The position numbers and the translations under genes are program-made. DNA of 30,002 nt, taken from assembly GCF_002869765.1 (NCBI RefSeq), contig NZ_PNOR01000041.1, positions 1 to 30,002 of the forward strand, read 5' to 3'. Position 1 is the first letter of the stretch. Every line of letters begins with the position of its first letter. Shown here in pieces: positions 7,538-18,327 of this stretch. The stretch comes from Deinococcus planocerae (lineage in GTDB: Bacteria; Deinococcota; Deinococci; Deinococcales; Deinococcaceae). Under the pieces are notes generated by a model. The model saw only the letters and a list, made by a program, of their open reading frames with translations. It was not told where the DNA came from and did not search any database.

Positions 7538-8953
7538 ATGCGTTCTCTCGTCCTGATCGGTCACGGCTCCCACCTCAACGGCGAGTCGGCGGGCGCGGTG
7601 TACCGTTACGCGGAGCTGCTGCGCGGGCGCGGCCTCTTCGACGAGGTGGTCGAGGGTTATTGGAAGGAAGAACCGTCTCTGCGGCAGGTGCTGAGGACCA
7701 CCGCGAGCACCGACGTGACGGTGATCCCCATGTTCATCTCCGAGGGCTACTTCACCGAGACGGTGATTCCGCGCGAACTCGGCCTGGGTCACCAGGGCCC
7801 GGTGCCCCCGGAGGGCGTGGCCCGGGTTCTCGGCGGGCGGACGGTGCGCTACACCCTCCCCTACGGGGTCCACCCGGGCATGGGCGACGTGATCCTGGCG
7901 CGGGCCCGCGAGGCGCTGCCCGACCTGAACGCGGAAGACACCGCCCTGATCGTGCTCGGGCACGGCACCACCCGCAACGAGAACTCCAACCGGGTCATCT
8001 ACGGCAACGCCGACCGCCTGCGCGACAGTGGCCTCTTCGCGGAAGTCCATGCCCTCTTCCTCGACGAGGAGCCCAAGGTGGGCACGTGGCCGGACCGGGT
8101 GAAGGCCCCCCGGGTGGTCGTCGTGCCCTTCTTCGCCTCGGAGGGGTGGCACACGCTGGAGACGATTCCCGAGGACATGGGCCTGACGGGCGAGGTGACC
8201 GAATTCCCGGAGAACCCGCACGGCGCGCAGACGGTGTACTACGCGAGGCCCGTCGGGACCCACCCGGCGGTCGCGGACGTGGTGCTGCACCTCGCCGAGG
8301 AGGCGCGCGGGGCGTCGGAGCGGGGCGGGGACGAGGAGCGGGCGCACGCGGAGGCGTGGAAGGCCTTCCTGGCCCTCGCGCGGCGCGGCACCCGGCTCGG
8401 GGAGGCGATGGTCACCCCGCACGCGGGCATGTTCGAGCTACGGCACGCCCTCGACGAGGGGCGCCCCGCCGACGACCTCACCACCGCCGTCACCCCCGAG
8501 GGGCTGCGCGACCTGACCCGCCGGGACGAGGGCGGGCACCACCGGCCCGTCCACACCCTGCGCAACCTGCCGCGCGGGTGGCGGGCGGTGCTCTCGGAGG
8601 CCGACCTCCCGCGCGGGATCCACTATCTCTACCCCGCCGTGGTCGAGGAAGGGTACGCCCAGCACTGCCACAGCCTGCACGCGACGCCCTGGCCCACGAC
8701 CGCCCGCCGCCAGACCGGCATCTACGCCAAGGTCACCCGCGCCACCCCCGAACAGGTCGAGGACGTGGCGAAGGACGTGTGCGGCGGCTGCCTCAAGACG
8801 CGGCTGTGGGCCGGGGAGAAGCTGCCCCGCACCTTCTTCTCGGGCGTGCCGGGCGCCATTCCCTGCGCCGAGGCCTGCACCTACCTCATCGCCGAGGTGC
8901 GCGAGGAAGTCAGCGGCAAGCGCGGGGGGTCGGGCGCGGGGCACGCGGACTGA
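7538..8953 (+). CDS. CbiX-like chelatase fused to a DR2241-type Fe-S domain
   Basis: A 471-aa protein. Residues 1-265 hold two tandem CbiX (sirohydrochlorin chelatase) halves: IGHGSH (H9) and LGHGTT (H142). The second half keeps a later active-site-like histidine in [11 protein letters not shown] (H204); the first has phenylalanine there ([12 protein letters not shown]72). Residues about 280-471 form a C-terminal region with five cysteines, C377, C415, C418 (VCGGC), C443 and C447 (PCAEAC), enough for a 4Fe-4S cluster. This resembles D. radiodurans DR_2241. CbiX enzymes insert cobalt or iron into sirohydrochlorin; whether this one does is unproven. No cobalamin or siroheme genes are adjacent. 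The start at 7538 begins with the first CbiX strand and has a -10 box 7 nt ahead. Confidence 0.85.
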   Translation: MRSLVLIGHGSHLNGESAGAVYRYAELLRGRGLFDEVVEGYWKEEPSLRQVLRTTASTDVTVIPMFISEGYFTETVIPRELGLGHQGPVPPEGVARVLGGRTVRYTLPYGVHPGMGDVILARAREALPDLNAEDTALIVLGHGTTRNENSNRVIYGNADRLRDSGLFAEVHALFLDEEPKVGTWPDRVKAPRVVVVPFFASEGWHTLETIPEDMGLTGEVTEFPENPHGAQTVYYARPVGTHPAVADVVLHLAEEARGASERGGDEERAHAEAWKAFLALARRGTRLGEAMVTPHAGMFELRHALDEGRPADDLTTAVTPEGLRDLTRRDEGGHHRPVHTLRNLPRGWRAVLSEADLPRGIHYLYPAVVEEGYAQHCHSLHATPWPTTARRQTGIYAKVTRATPEQVEDVAKDVCGGCLKTRLWAGEKLPRTFFSGVPGAIPCAEACTYLIAEVREEVSGKRGGSGAGHAD

Positions 8954-9036
8954 GCAGGGGGGTGTGACAAGCCCCTCCCCGCTTTTCCACCCCCCGCCAC
9001 CGACAACCCACATCCTTCCGTGAGAGACTGCCCCCC

Positions 9037-9843
9037 ATGACCGCCCCGCGCACCCCTCACCCCGCCACCCCCTCCAAGAAGCCTGCGGCGGGTGTGCCCA
9101 AGACCGTCTGGGACCTCGTGTTCACCCTGATCATCCCGATCCTGATCCTGAGCCCCAACATCCTGGGCAGCGGGATCAGCGTCGCGGAGAACGTGTTCGG
9201 GGGTGGGACGGCGGGGAACATCCGGGCGTACCTCCTCGCGGCCCTGATTCCGGTCGTGTACGTGCTCGTGGACCTGTTCGTCAACCGCAACGTCAGCCCG
9301 GTCGCCCTCATCGGCGGGGCGGGGGCGATCCTCTCTGGGGGGCTCGCCTTCTGGTACGTGGACGGCTTCTGGTACGCGATCAAGGACAGCGCCCGCTCGT
9401 ACCTGACGGGCCTGCTCTTCCTGATCAGCGCGGCGACGAGCGTGCCCCTCTTCCGGGTGTTTCTCGACGCCGCCAGCATCGGGGAGAAGCCGGGGGACCG
9501 CGCGGCCACCCAGCAGGCGATGCGCGACCCGCAGATTCACCGCGCGCTCGCCCTCGGGACGGTCGCCTTCGCGGTGGTGGACCTGATCGGCGGCGTGGTG
9601 AACAGCGTCGTGAACTTCGACCGGGTGACGGCCCGCTTCGGCACCGACGCCTTCAATGCCCAGATCGCCGAGGTCAACGCGATCATGCGTGTGCCCGCCT
9701 TGATCATCAGCCTCGCCGGGGTGGCGCTGGCCCTGTGGCTCGTGCAGAACGCGGTGCGGCGGCGCTACGGGGCGGGAGCGAGCCTCTTCGAGCCCGCCAA
9801 GCTGGCCGAGCGGATGCGGGAGCGGGGGGAGCTGACGGCGTAG
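9037..9843 (+). CDS. VC0807-like integral membrane protein
   Basis: A 268-aa membrane protein resembling the uncharacterised VC0807 family. A Pro/Thr/Lys-rich cytoplasmic N-terminus (1-20) is followed by about six hydrophobic segments, near 24-42, 64-83, 88-107, 121-140, 172-192 and 218-238, and a basic tail. NRNVSPVALIGGAGAILSGG and FWYVDGFWYAIKDSA are the blocks that recall the family. No transport or catalytic motif is apparent. GAGACT 7 nt before the ATG is a poor version of the -10 box. The stop runs directly into the terminator-bearing inverted repeat. Confidence 0.7.
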   Translation: MTAPRTPHPATPSKKPAAGVPKTVWDLVFTLIIPILILSPNILGSGISVAENVFGGGTAGNIRAYLLAALIPVVYVLVDLFVNRNVSPVALIGGAGAILSGGLAFWYVDGFWYAIKDSARSYLTGLLFLISAATSVPLFRVFLDAASIGEKPGDRAATQQAMRDPQIHRALALGTVAFAVVDLIGGVVNSVVNFDRVTARFGTDAFNAQIAEVNAIMRVPALIISLAGVALALWLVQNAVRRRYGAGASLFEPAKLAERMRERGELTA

Positions 9844-9848
9844 GGCGT

Positions 9849-9942
9849 GTGGCTCGTCGCTTGTGGAGAAAAATGAACGGAAGGAAGGCCCCGCCGTGTG
9901 CGGGGTTTTCTCTTTTTCTACAAGCTACGCGCCACGAGCCAC
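9849..9942. repeat. Imperfect long inverted repeat enclosing a terminator
   Basis: Left arm 9849-9873 (GTGGCTCGT, then GCTTGT, then GAGAAAAA) is mirrored by right arm 9913-9942 (TTTTTCT, ACAAGC, ACGAGCCAC), with small insertions between the blocks. The arms enclose an intrinsic terminator. The element fills the whole gap between two convergent stops (9843 and 9947). It could be a dispersed palindromic repeat; copies elsewhere cannot be tested here. Confidence 0.65.
9889..9917 (+). terminator. Strong intrinsic terminator
   Basis: CCCCGC (9889-9894), loop CGTGT, GCGGGG (9900-9905), then TTTTCTCTTTTT (9906-9917). It is the most classical terminator in the window, placed to end the VC0807-like gene. 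Confidence 0.88.
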
Positions 9943-9946
9943 AGGC

Positions 9947-10681
<735 letters not shown>

Positions 10682-10688
10682 GAGGGGC

Positions 10689-10694
10689 AGTTTA
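10689..10694 (-). promoter_or_regulatory. -10 box TAAACT for the metallophosphoesterase gene
   Basis: Minus-strand TAAACT with a 7-nt gap to the ATG at 10681. It shares an intergenic region of about 90 bp with the divergent kinase-like gene. Confidence 0.55.
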
Positions 10695-10761
10695 GCCCAG
10701 GGGCCCGGGAGGACCGTAGCAGGCTGAAGGAAGAGATTAGGGGGGAGGCGGTCCCCCGACC

Positions 10762-10767
10762 TACGCT
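10762..10767 (+). promoter_or_regulatory. -10 box TACGCT for the APH-like gene
   Basis: TACGCT, 7 nt before the ATG at 10775. Just upstream, GGGGG and CCCCC (about 10741-10757) could form a short hairpin over the -35 region. Confidence 0.6.
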
Positions 10768-10774
10768 GGGGCAG

Positions 10775-11803
10775 ATGAGCGCCGAACCCGCCCTCGACCG
10801 CGCCGCCCTGCTCCGGGTCCTGGGGTCGGAGTACGGCCTGGAGGTGGAGAGCCTGACCTTTCTCCCGGAGGGCACGGCCCCCGCCTACCGCGCCGAAGGG
10901 TCCGGTGGGCGCTTCTTCGTCAAGGTGATGCCCGGGACGGCTCACGGTGCCGAACTGAGGAAGCGCGTCGCGGCGGAGTTACCGCTTCTGCGGGCCTTGC
11001 GGGGGCTCGGCCTCCTGACGCGGGTACCCCAGCCCCTTTTCACCCGGGACGGGGCCGACTTCGCGGGGGTGGAGGACTGTTTCCTCGCCCTCTTCGCCTG
11101 GATCGAGGGAACGAACCTGGAATCCGGGTGGACGGGGGCGCTGGGCGAACTCGCCCCTCTGCTCAGCCACCTGCACGCGGGGACGGAGGAGATCGTCACG
11201 CTCGTTCCACAGCTTCCCGTTCCCCCGGAGGACTTCGGCCTGCCCTTCGAGAGGGGGCTGTCGGACGACCTGCGGTTGTTGAAGACGGTCCGCCAGGACG
11301 ACCGGCCTGGAGTTCGCGCCCTGCGTGACCTCCTGCCTCCCTATGAGGCCACCATCGAACGACTCCTCAAGTCGGCCCGGGGGTTCCAGGCCGCCGCCCG
11401 TGCCCGGCCCCACCGGTACGTCGTCTGCCACACGGACGCGCACGGGGGCAACGTGATGCGGGACATGAGCGGCGACCTCTGGATCATCGATTGGGAGACA
11501 GCCCGCCTCGCGCCGCCCGAACACGACCTGTGGATGCTGCACGAGCGGCTGCCAGAAGTCCTGCCCGCCTACGAGGCGGTGGCGGGACGGAGCGCCAACC
11601 TCGATCCCAACTTGCTGGGCTTCTACCTCTGCCGCCGCGCACTGGAGGACGTGGCGAGGGCCGTGAACCTGATCCTGCACCAGAACACCCGCCCGGAGCA
11701 GGATCAGGACTGCCTCACAGGACTGGACCGGGACATCCTTCCGAGCGTGGCCGGGGCGGAGGGGGCATTGGAGGCGTTGCTGGGACGGCTGGACGCCGGG
11801 TAG
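10775..11803 (+). CDS. Aminoglycoside phosphotransferase (APH)-fold kinase
   Basis: A 342-aa protein of the APH/choline kinase fold, nearest in look to the APH(9) spectinomycin kinase group. The N-lobe lysine lies in RFFVKVMPG (K50). The catalytic loop is VVCHTDAHGGNVMRD (H219, D221, N226) and the metal-binding aspartate is in LWIIDWETA (D239), followed by LAPPEHDLWML. All kinase residues are intact, so it is probably active. Such proteins phosphorylate antibiotics or small metabolites; resistance is not established by this sequence. It converges on priA with an 11-bp gap. The start is set by the -10 box. Confidence 0.85.
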   Translation: MSAEPALDRAALLRVLGSEYGLEVESLTFLPEGTAPAYRAEGSGGRFFVKVMPGTAHGAELRKRVAAELPLLRALRGLGLLTRVPQPLFTRDGADFAGVEDCFLALFAWIEGTNLESGWTGALGELAPLLSHLHAGTEEIVTLVPQLPVPPEDFGLPFERGLSDDLRLLKTVRQDDRPGVRALRDLLPPYEATIERLLKSARGFQAAARARPHRYVVCHTDAHGGNVMRDMSGDLWIIDWETARLAPPEHDLWMLHERLPEVLPAYEAVAGRSANLDPNLLGFYLCRRALEDVARAVNLILHQNTRPEQDQDCLTGLDRDILPSVAGAEGALEALLGRLDAG

Positions 11804-11814
11804 GGCGGGCGGCC

Positions 11815-14337
11815 CTACAGCCCCCCCCGCGGATTCACGTCCACCCGCACCCGCGCCTTCCACGAGCGGTCGAGGGTGGCGAGAAGCTGCGCGAGCCGGG
11901 TGTCGTCGCGCGCCCGCAGCAGGAGGTGGTAGGGGTACACGCCGCGCAGCCGGGCAACTGGGCTGGGCGCCGGACCCAGCACCTCGTGTGCGTGCGCCCC
12001 GGCCCCGTGCAGGGCGTCGAAGACCTCCTGGGCGGCGATCTTCGCCCGCTGGGGATCACGGGCGGCGATTTCCACCTGGGCGAGGCGGGCGTGGGGCGGG
12101 TAGCCCAGGGCGGCGCGGGCCCGCTCCTCGGCGGCGGGGGAGGCCAGGGCGTCGCGGCCCTCGACGAGAACCCTCAGCGCCGGGTGGTCGGCCTGGAAGG
12201 TCTGCACGACGAGCAGGGGGGCCCGCAGCGGGTGCCACTCGGCGAGCTGGCGCAGCAGGCGGTGGTAGCGCTCGGAGGCCCGGAAGTCCGAGAGGTTGAG
12301 CCAGGTGTCGGCCAGCGTCACCCCGATCAGGGCGAGGTCGGGCGGGGCCTCTTGCGAGAGGAGGAGCTGGGTGCCGACGACGACGCCGCTCCCCCCCGCG
12401 TGGAGGGGTGAGAGGTCGTCCTGGCGGTCGCGGTCGTAGCGGTAGACGGGGAGGCCGGGGGCGAGTTTCTCGACGGTCTGCGCGATCCACTCGGTGCCGG
12501 GGCCGCGCGCCTTCCACATCTGCTCGCCGCACACGTCGCAGCGGTCGGGGACGGCCTCGCGGTAGCCGCACTGGTGGCAGGTGAGCTGCCGGGTCTCCTG
12601 GTGGAAGCGCAGGGCCACGTCGCAGTTGCGGCACTGGGGGGTGTGCTCGCAGGTCGGGCAACGCAAGAGGGCCGAGTACCCCCGCCGGGGGGCGAGCAAC
12701 GCCGCCTGCCGCCCGCGTTCCTGCACCTGCCGCAGCAGCCGGGCGAGGTCGTGGCTCACCGGGTAGCCGAGGTCGCCCGGGGTGAGGTGAACGCCGCTGA
12801 GGGGCCCGAGTTCAGGCTGCTCGGGCGGGTTGGCGTAGTCCACCACGTGCACCCGGGTGCGCGGCGGGGGCAGCACCGCGCCGGGGAGGGGCACGCTCTC
12901 GGCGGCGGGGGCGCTGCCCACCAGCGCGAGGGCCGCGTCGTGGGCGGCGGCGACCCGCGCGGCCACGTCGGGGATGAAGGCGTGCGAGCCCGCCGGGAGC
13001 TTGTAGGCGTCGCTCGCCTCCTCCAGCACGACGATCAACGCGGGGCCTTGCAGGGGCGCGGCGAGGGCGAGGTAGCTGCCGATCACCAGCCGCGCCTCCT
13101 CCGAGCGGATCAGATTCCAGGTGTGCTCGCGCTGCTCGGGGCTCAGGGCCCCGCTGACCTGCACGGCGCGGGTGCCCGCCGTCCCCGCGAGGCCGGAAAG
13201 CCCCTCCCACGCCCGGCGCAGGGTCGCGTGGTCGGGGGCGAGGACGAGCACCCCGCGCCCCTGGACGAGCAGGCGGGAGAGGCGGGGAGCCAGGGTACGG
13301 AAGCGCGACGCAGGGCGACCCCCATGCAGCCGCCACGCCGGACCCTCCGGCAGGCGGTCGGGGTCGGGCGTCAGCCAGGGCGCCCCCGGTTCGGGCAGGG
13401 GTGGGGGCGGCGCGGCCTCCTGCACCGCGTCCGCCCACCCCCGCGCGACGAGGGTGCCCGCCCCGGTGGGCGAGAGGGGCACCCCGTCCGCCGTCGCCCC
13501 GTTGGCCCACGCGCTCAGGGAATCCACGGGGCCGCCGTGGATGAGCCAACTCCAGGCGGCGGGCGGGTCGGTCTCCACCGCCACCTGCTCGGCGCCGCCC
13601 GCGTTCAGCACGCCGGACGCCACCCCGCTGCCCACCCCCGCCCCCCGCGCCCAGGCGCTCAGGCTGGCCTGCGGGCCGTGCTCGGCGAGCCACGCCCAGG
13701 CCTGCCGCCCCTTGGGGGTGAGCGTGGCGGGGGCCTCGGGGACGGCCCGGAGGACGGTCTTGGTCCTCGCGTCGGCGGGCACGGCGGCCAGGGGCCGGGC
13801 GCGGACGAGCCCCCGGGTGCGCGGGGTGGGCCGGAAGCTCTCCTCCAGCAGCCCCTGTTCGCGGATCGCGTCGAGGAGGGCGGGGGGGTAGTCGCGCGCG
13901 CCCGCCCATTCCCCCGTGGGAGCACGGTGACCGAAGGCGCTCAGGTCGGCCCCCGGCACCGCCCGGACGCGGTGGTCGAAGCGGGCCGTCCAGCCCACGC
14001 CGAGCAGGTCGCCCCACACCAGCCCGGCGGGAAGGCGGGCGTCGCGGGCCCAGGCCGTGACCGCCTCGACGGTGGCGGGGGGCACCCAGGGCCCCTCCTC
14101 GTCGTCGAGGACGTGGACGGCCTCGCGCAGGCGGTGGGCGCCGTGGGGTTCGCCCCCGCCGACGACCAGGGCCACGGCGAGGTCACCGCGCCAGGGCACG
14201 AGGACCCGGCAGCCCACGGGCACCGCCCCGCCCCGCCCGTGGGGGGCGGCGTAGTCGAGCGCGGGCACCGGCAGGGGCACCACCACCCGCCAGGGGACGG
14301 GAGGGGGGGAGGCGGGCGGCAGGGTCACACGCTGCAT
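11815..14337 (-). CDS. priA: Primosomal protein PriA, helicase motifs lost
   Basis: An 840-aa PriA, which recognises stalled forks and restarts replication. An N-terminal DNA-binding domain (about 10-110) and a winged-helix-like region precede the helicase core. The zinc-binding insert is complete: eight cysteines at 560, 563, 569, 572, 587, 590, 600 and 603. The ATPase motifs are not. Where Walker A (GxTGSGKT) should be there is LHGGRPASRFRTLA (about 337-350), without the lysine, and the DEEH box is VLEEASD (about 437-443). This fits the published view of D. radiodurans PriA as a non-helicase scaffold. A much longer open frame reaches 15336 but its extra part is low-complexity antisense to eamA. 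The ATG at 14337 has GAGGGA about 9 nt upstream. Confidence 0.92.
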   Translation of the reverse strand: MQRVTLPPASPPPVPWRVVVPLPVPALDYAAPHGRGGAVPVGCRVLVPWRGDLAVALVVGGGEPHGAHRLREAVHVLDDEEGPWVPPATVEAVTAWARDARLPAGLVWGDLLGVGWTARFDHRVRAVPGADLSAFGHRAPTGEWAGARDYPPALLDAIREQGLLEESFRPTPRTRGLVRARPLAAVPADARTKTVLRAVPEAPATLTPKGRQAWAWLAEHGPQASLSAWARGAGVGSGVASGVLNAGGAEQVAVETDPPAAWSWLIHGGPVDSLSAWANGATADGVPLSPTGAGTLVARGWADAVQEAAPPPPLPEPGAPWLTPDPDRLPEGPAWRLHGGRPASRFRTLAPRLSRLLVQGRGVLVLAPDHATLRRAWEGLSGLAGTAGTRAVQVSGALSPEQREHTWNLIRSEEARLVIGSYLALAAPLQGPALIVVLEEASDAYKLPAGSHAFIPDVAARVAAAHDAALALVGSAPAAESVPLPGAVLPPPRTRVHVVDYANPPEQPELGPLSGVHLTPGDLGYPVSHDLARLLRQVQERGRQAALLAPRRGYSALLRCPTCEHTPQCRNCDVALRFHQETRQLTCHQCGYREAVPDRCDVCGEQMWKARGPGTEWIAQTVEKLAPGLPVYRYDRDRQDDLSPLHAGGSGVVVGTQLLLSQEAPPDLALIGVTLADTWLNLSDFRASERYHRLLRQLAEWHPLRAPLLVVQTFQADHPALRVLVEGRDALASPAAEERARAALGYPPHARLAQVEIAARDPQRAKIAAQEVFDALHGAGAHAHEVLGPAPSPVARLRGVYPYHLLLRARDDTRLAQLLATLDRSWKARVRVDVNPRGGL

Positions 14338-14411
14338 TGTGGCGGGTCCCTCCCGGCGCCGGGGTGAGCGAGCGGGGTTGACACCCCACCCTCCCCCACC
14401 ACCGCCCGCGC

Positions 14412-14417
14412 TAAGCT
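14412..14417 (+). promoter_or_regulatory. -10 box TAAGCT for the EamA gene
   Basis: TAAGCT, 7 nt before the GTG at 14425. A perfect TTGACA (14378-14383) lies 28 bp upstream, too far to act as its -35. Confidence 0.55.
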
Positions 14418-14424
14418 CGCCCGC

Positions 14425-15303
14425 GTGACGACCGTGCCCGCCCCCCACCCCGAGACCGACCGCACACGCTCCGGCCTGGGGCTGGCCCTGGTGTCGGCGC
14501 TGGGCTTCAGTACCCTGGGCATCTGGGGCAAGCTCGGGGGGCAGGTCGGGCTGGGCAGTTTCGACCTCCTCGCGTGGAGATTCGGGCTCGTCGCGCTCGT
14601 CTTGCTGCCCCTGGCGGGCCGGGAGCTGACGTGGCGGGAGCGCGGGCCGCTGCTGGGCGTCGGGCTGATCTACGCGCTGGCGACCACCCTCTATTTCACG
14701 GCGCTGGGGCGGATCACGGCGGGCACCACCTCGCTGCTGCTCTACCTCGCCCCGGCCTTCGTGATCCTGTTCGGGTGGCTCGCGGGCAGGCGGCCCGGCG
14801 GGGCGCGGCTGGGGGCGGTCGCGCTCGCCGCACTCGGGCTGGGGCTGGTGGTCGGCGTGCCGGGGGCGGGGGACCGTGACCCGGTGGGGCTGGCGCTCGC
14901 CGCCGGGTCGGGCGCCCTGTACGCCGCCTACCTCCTCGCCTCGGAGCGGTGGCTGGGCGGGGTGGCCCCGCTGGCCTCGACCGGGCACATGGCGCTCGTG
15001 GCGGGCGGGTATTTCGCCCTGCTCGCGGCGGGGAGCGGCACCCTGCACCTGCCGAACACCCCCGCGCAGTGGGGCGTGATCGCGGGCATGGCGGGGCTCG
15101 CCACCCTCGTCGCCGTGCCCGCCCTGTACGGGGCGGTCGCGCGGCTGGGCGCGGCGCGGGCCAGCCTCGTCGGCACGCTGGAGCCGCTCTTTACGGTGCT
15201 GCTCGCCTTCCTGATTCTTAGAGAGGCGCTCCGCCCGGCAGTGCTCCTCGGCGGCGGGCTGATCCTGGCGGGTGCCGCGCTCGCCCAGCGGCGCACGACG
15301 TAG
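14425..15303 (+). CDS. EamA/DMT-family transporter
   Basis: A 292-aa inner-membrane protein of the drug/metabolite transporter superfamily, with about ten hydrophobic helices in two EamA repeats (roughly 20-140 and 155-288). Typical sequence is seen in the first repeat (STLGIWGKLG, then LARRAL-type helices and GTTSLLLYLAPAFVILFGWL) and the second (ALYAAYLLASERWL, LGAARASLVGTLEPLFTVLLAF, ILREALRPAVLLGGGLILAG). Members export amino acids, metabolites or drugs; the substrate cannot be predicted. Translation starts at GTG, supported by the -10 box. Divergent from priA. The C-terminus is short and basic (AQRRTT). Confidence 0.88.
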   Translation: MTTVPAPHPETDRTRSGLGLALVSALGFSTLGIWGKLGGQVGLGSFDLLAWRFGLVALVLLPLAGRELTWRERGPLLGVGLIYALATTLYFTALGRITAGTTSLLLYLAPAFVILFGWLAGRRPGGARLGAVALAALGLGLVVGVPGAGDRDPVGLALAAGSGALYAAYLLASERWLGGVAPLASTGHMALVAGGYFALLAAGSGTLHLPNTPAQWGVIAGMAGLATLVAVPALYGAVARLGAARASLVGTLEPLFTVLLAFLILREALRPAVLLGGGLILAGAALAQRRTT

Positions 15304-15317
15304 CGGCCCCGGCGCCC

Positions 15318-15323
15318 TATCCT
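15318..15323 (+). promoter_or_regulatory. -10-like TATCCT for the acylase gene, with leader
   Basis: TATCCT is 24 nt before the ATG at 15348, so unlike neighbouring genes the mRNA would carry a short leader. AAGGGGG at 15336-15342 then serves as ribosome-binding site. Confidence 0.5.
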
Positions 15324-15347
15324 GGGCCCACTTCAAAGGGGGTCGGG

Positions 15348-17726
<2,379 letters not shown>

Positions 17727-17777
17727 GCGGCGGGCCGCCCGGAGCGTCCGCACGAGGCGGGGAAGGGGCCCCTCTCG

Positions 17778-18212
17778 TCAGCCGCCCCGGCGCTCCTCCC
17801 CCTGAAGGGTGAGCACCAGCCGCCGCGGTCCGCCCTCGTCCCGGTGCTCGCACAGGTAGAGGCCCTGCCACGTGCCCAGCGCGAGGCGACCGTCACGGAC
17901 GGGCAGCGTCAGGCCGGGGCCGAGCAGGCTGGCCTTGACGTGGGCCGCCATGTCGTCGGGCCCCTCCAGCGTGTGCTCGAATCCCGGCCACCCGTCGGGC
18001 ACGAGGTGATTGAAATACCGCTCGAAGTCGCGCCGCACGTCGGGCGAGGCGTTCTCGTTGAGGGCGAGGCTGGCCGACGTGTGCTGAATGAAGACGTGGA
18101 GCAGCCCCACCCGCACCCGCGCGAGTTCGGGCACGGCACCCAACACTTCCCGGGTGATGAGGTGGAAGCCGCGCGGGAGGGGGCGGAGGCGCAGATCGTG
18201 TTGGGCCCACAT
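17778..18212 (-). CDS. yjbQ: YjbQ/UPF0047 family protein
   Basis: A 144-aa YjbQ-family protein. The highly conserved block FIQHTSASLALNENASPDV (41-59), FEHTLEGPDDMAAHVKASL (78-96) and GRLALGTWQGLYLCEHR (108-124) is intact, with the putative metal/active-site histidines H44, H80, H91 and H123. E. coli YjbQ has weak thiamine phosphate synthase-like activity, but the physiological role of the family is unsettled. The length is typical. It converges on the acylase gene, and TACCCT lies 6 nt before the ATG. Confidence 0.92.
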   Translation of the reverse strand: MWAQHDLRLRPLPRGFHLITREVLGAVPELARVRVGLLHVFIQHTSASLALNENASPDVRRDFERYFNHLVPDGWPGFEHTLEGPDDMAAHVKASLLGPGLTLPVRDGRLALGTWQGLYLCEHRDEGGPRRLVLTLQGEERRGG

Positions 18213-18218
18213 GGGGGC

Positions 18219-18224
18219 AGGGTA
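18219..18224 (-). promoter_or_regulatory. -10 box TACCCT for yjbQ
   Basis: Minus-strand TACCCT with a 6-nt gap to the ATG at 18212. It sits just beyond the end of pilT, whose 3' flank (18213-18327) also has purine- and pyrimidine-rich tracts that may pair. Confidence 0.6.
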
Positions 18225-18327
18225 GTGGGAACTGGTCGGGGGTGGGTGGGAAGGGAGAGGGAGGCCAGCCCACTCAAGCCTGCCCGGTCAGGTCAGCCCT
18301 CCCCTCCCGCAGGAACTCGCTCTCTCC

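Noticed and set aside
14378..14383. Perfect TTGACA upstream of eamA as a -35 element
   Set aside because: It is 28 bp from the TAAGCT box, and no -10-like hexamer lies 16-18 bp downstream.
14338..15336. N-terminal extension of the priA frame by about 333 codons
   Set aside because: The extra part is Pro/Arg/Gln-rich antisense to eamA. PriA homologues begin near the ATG at 14337.
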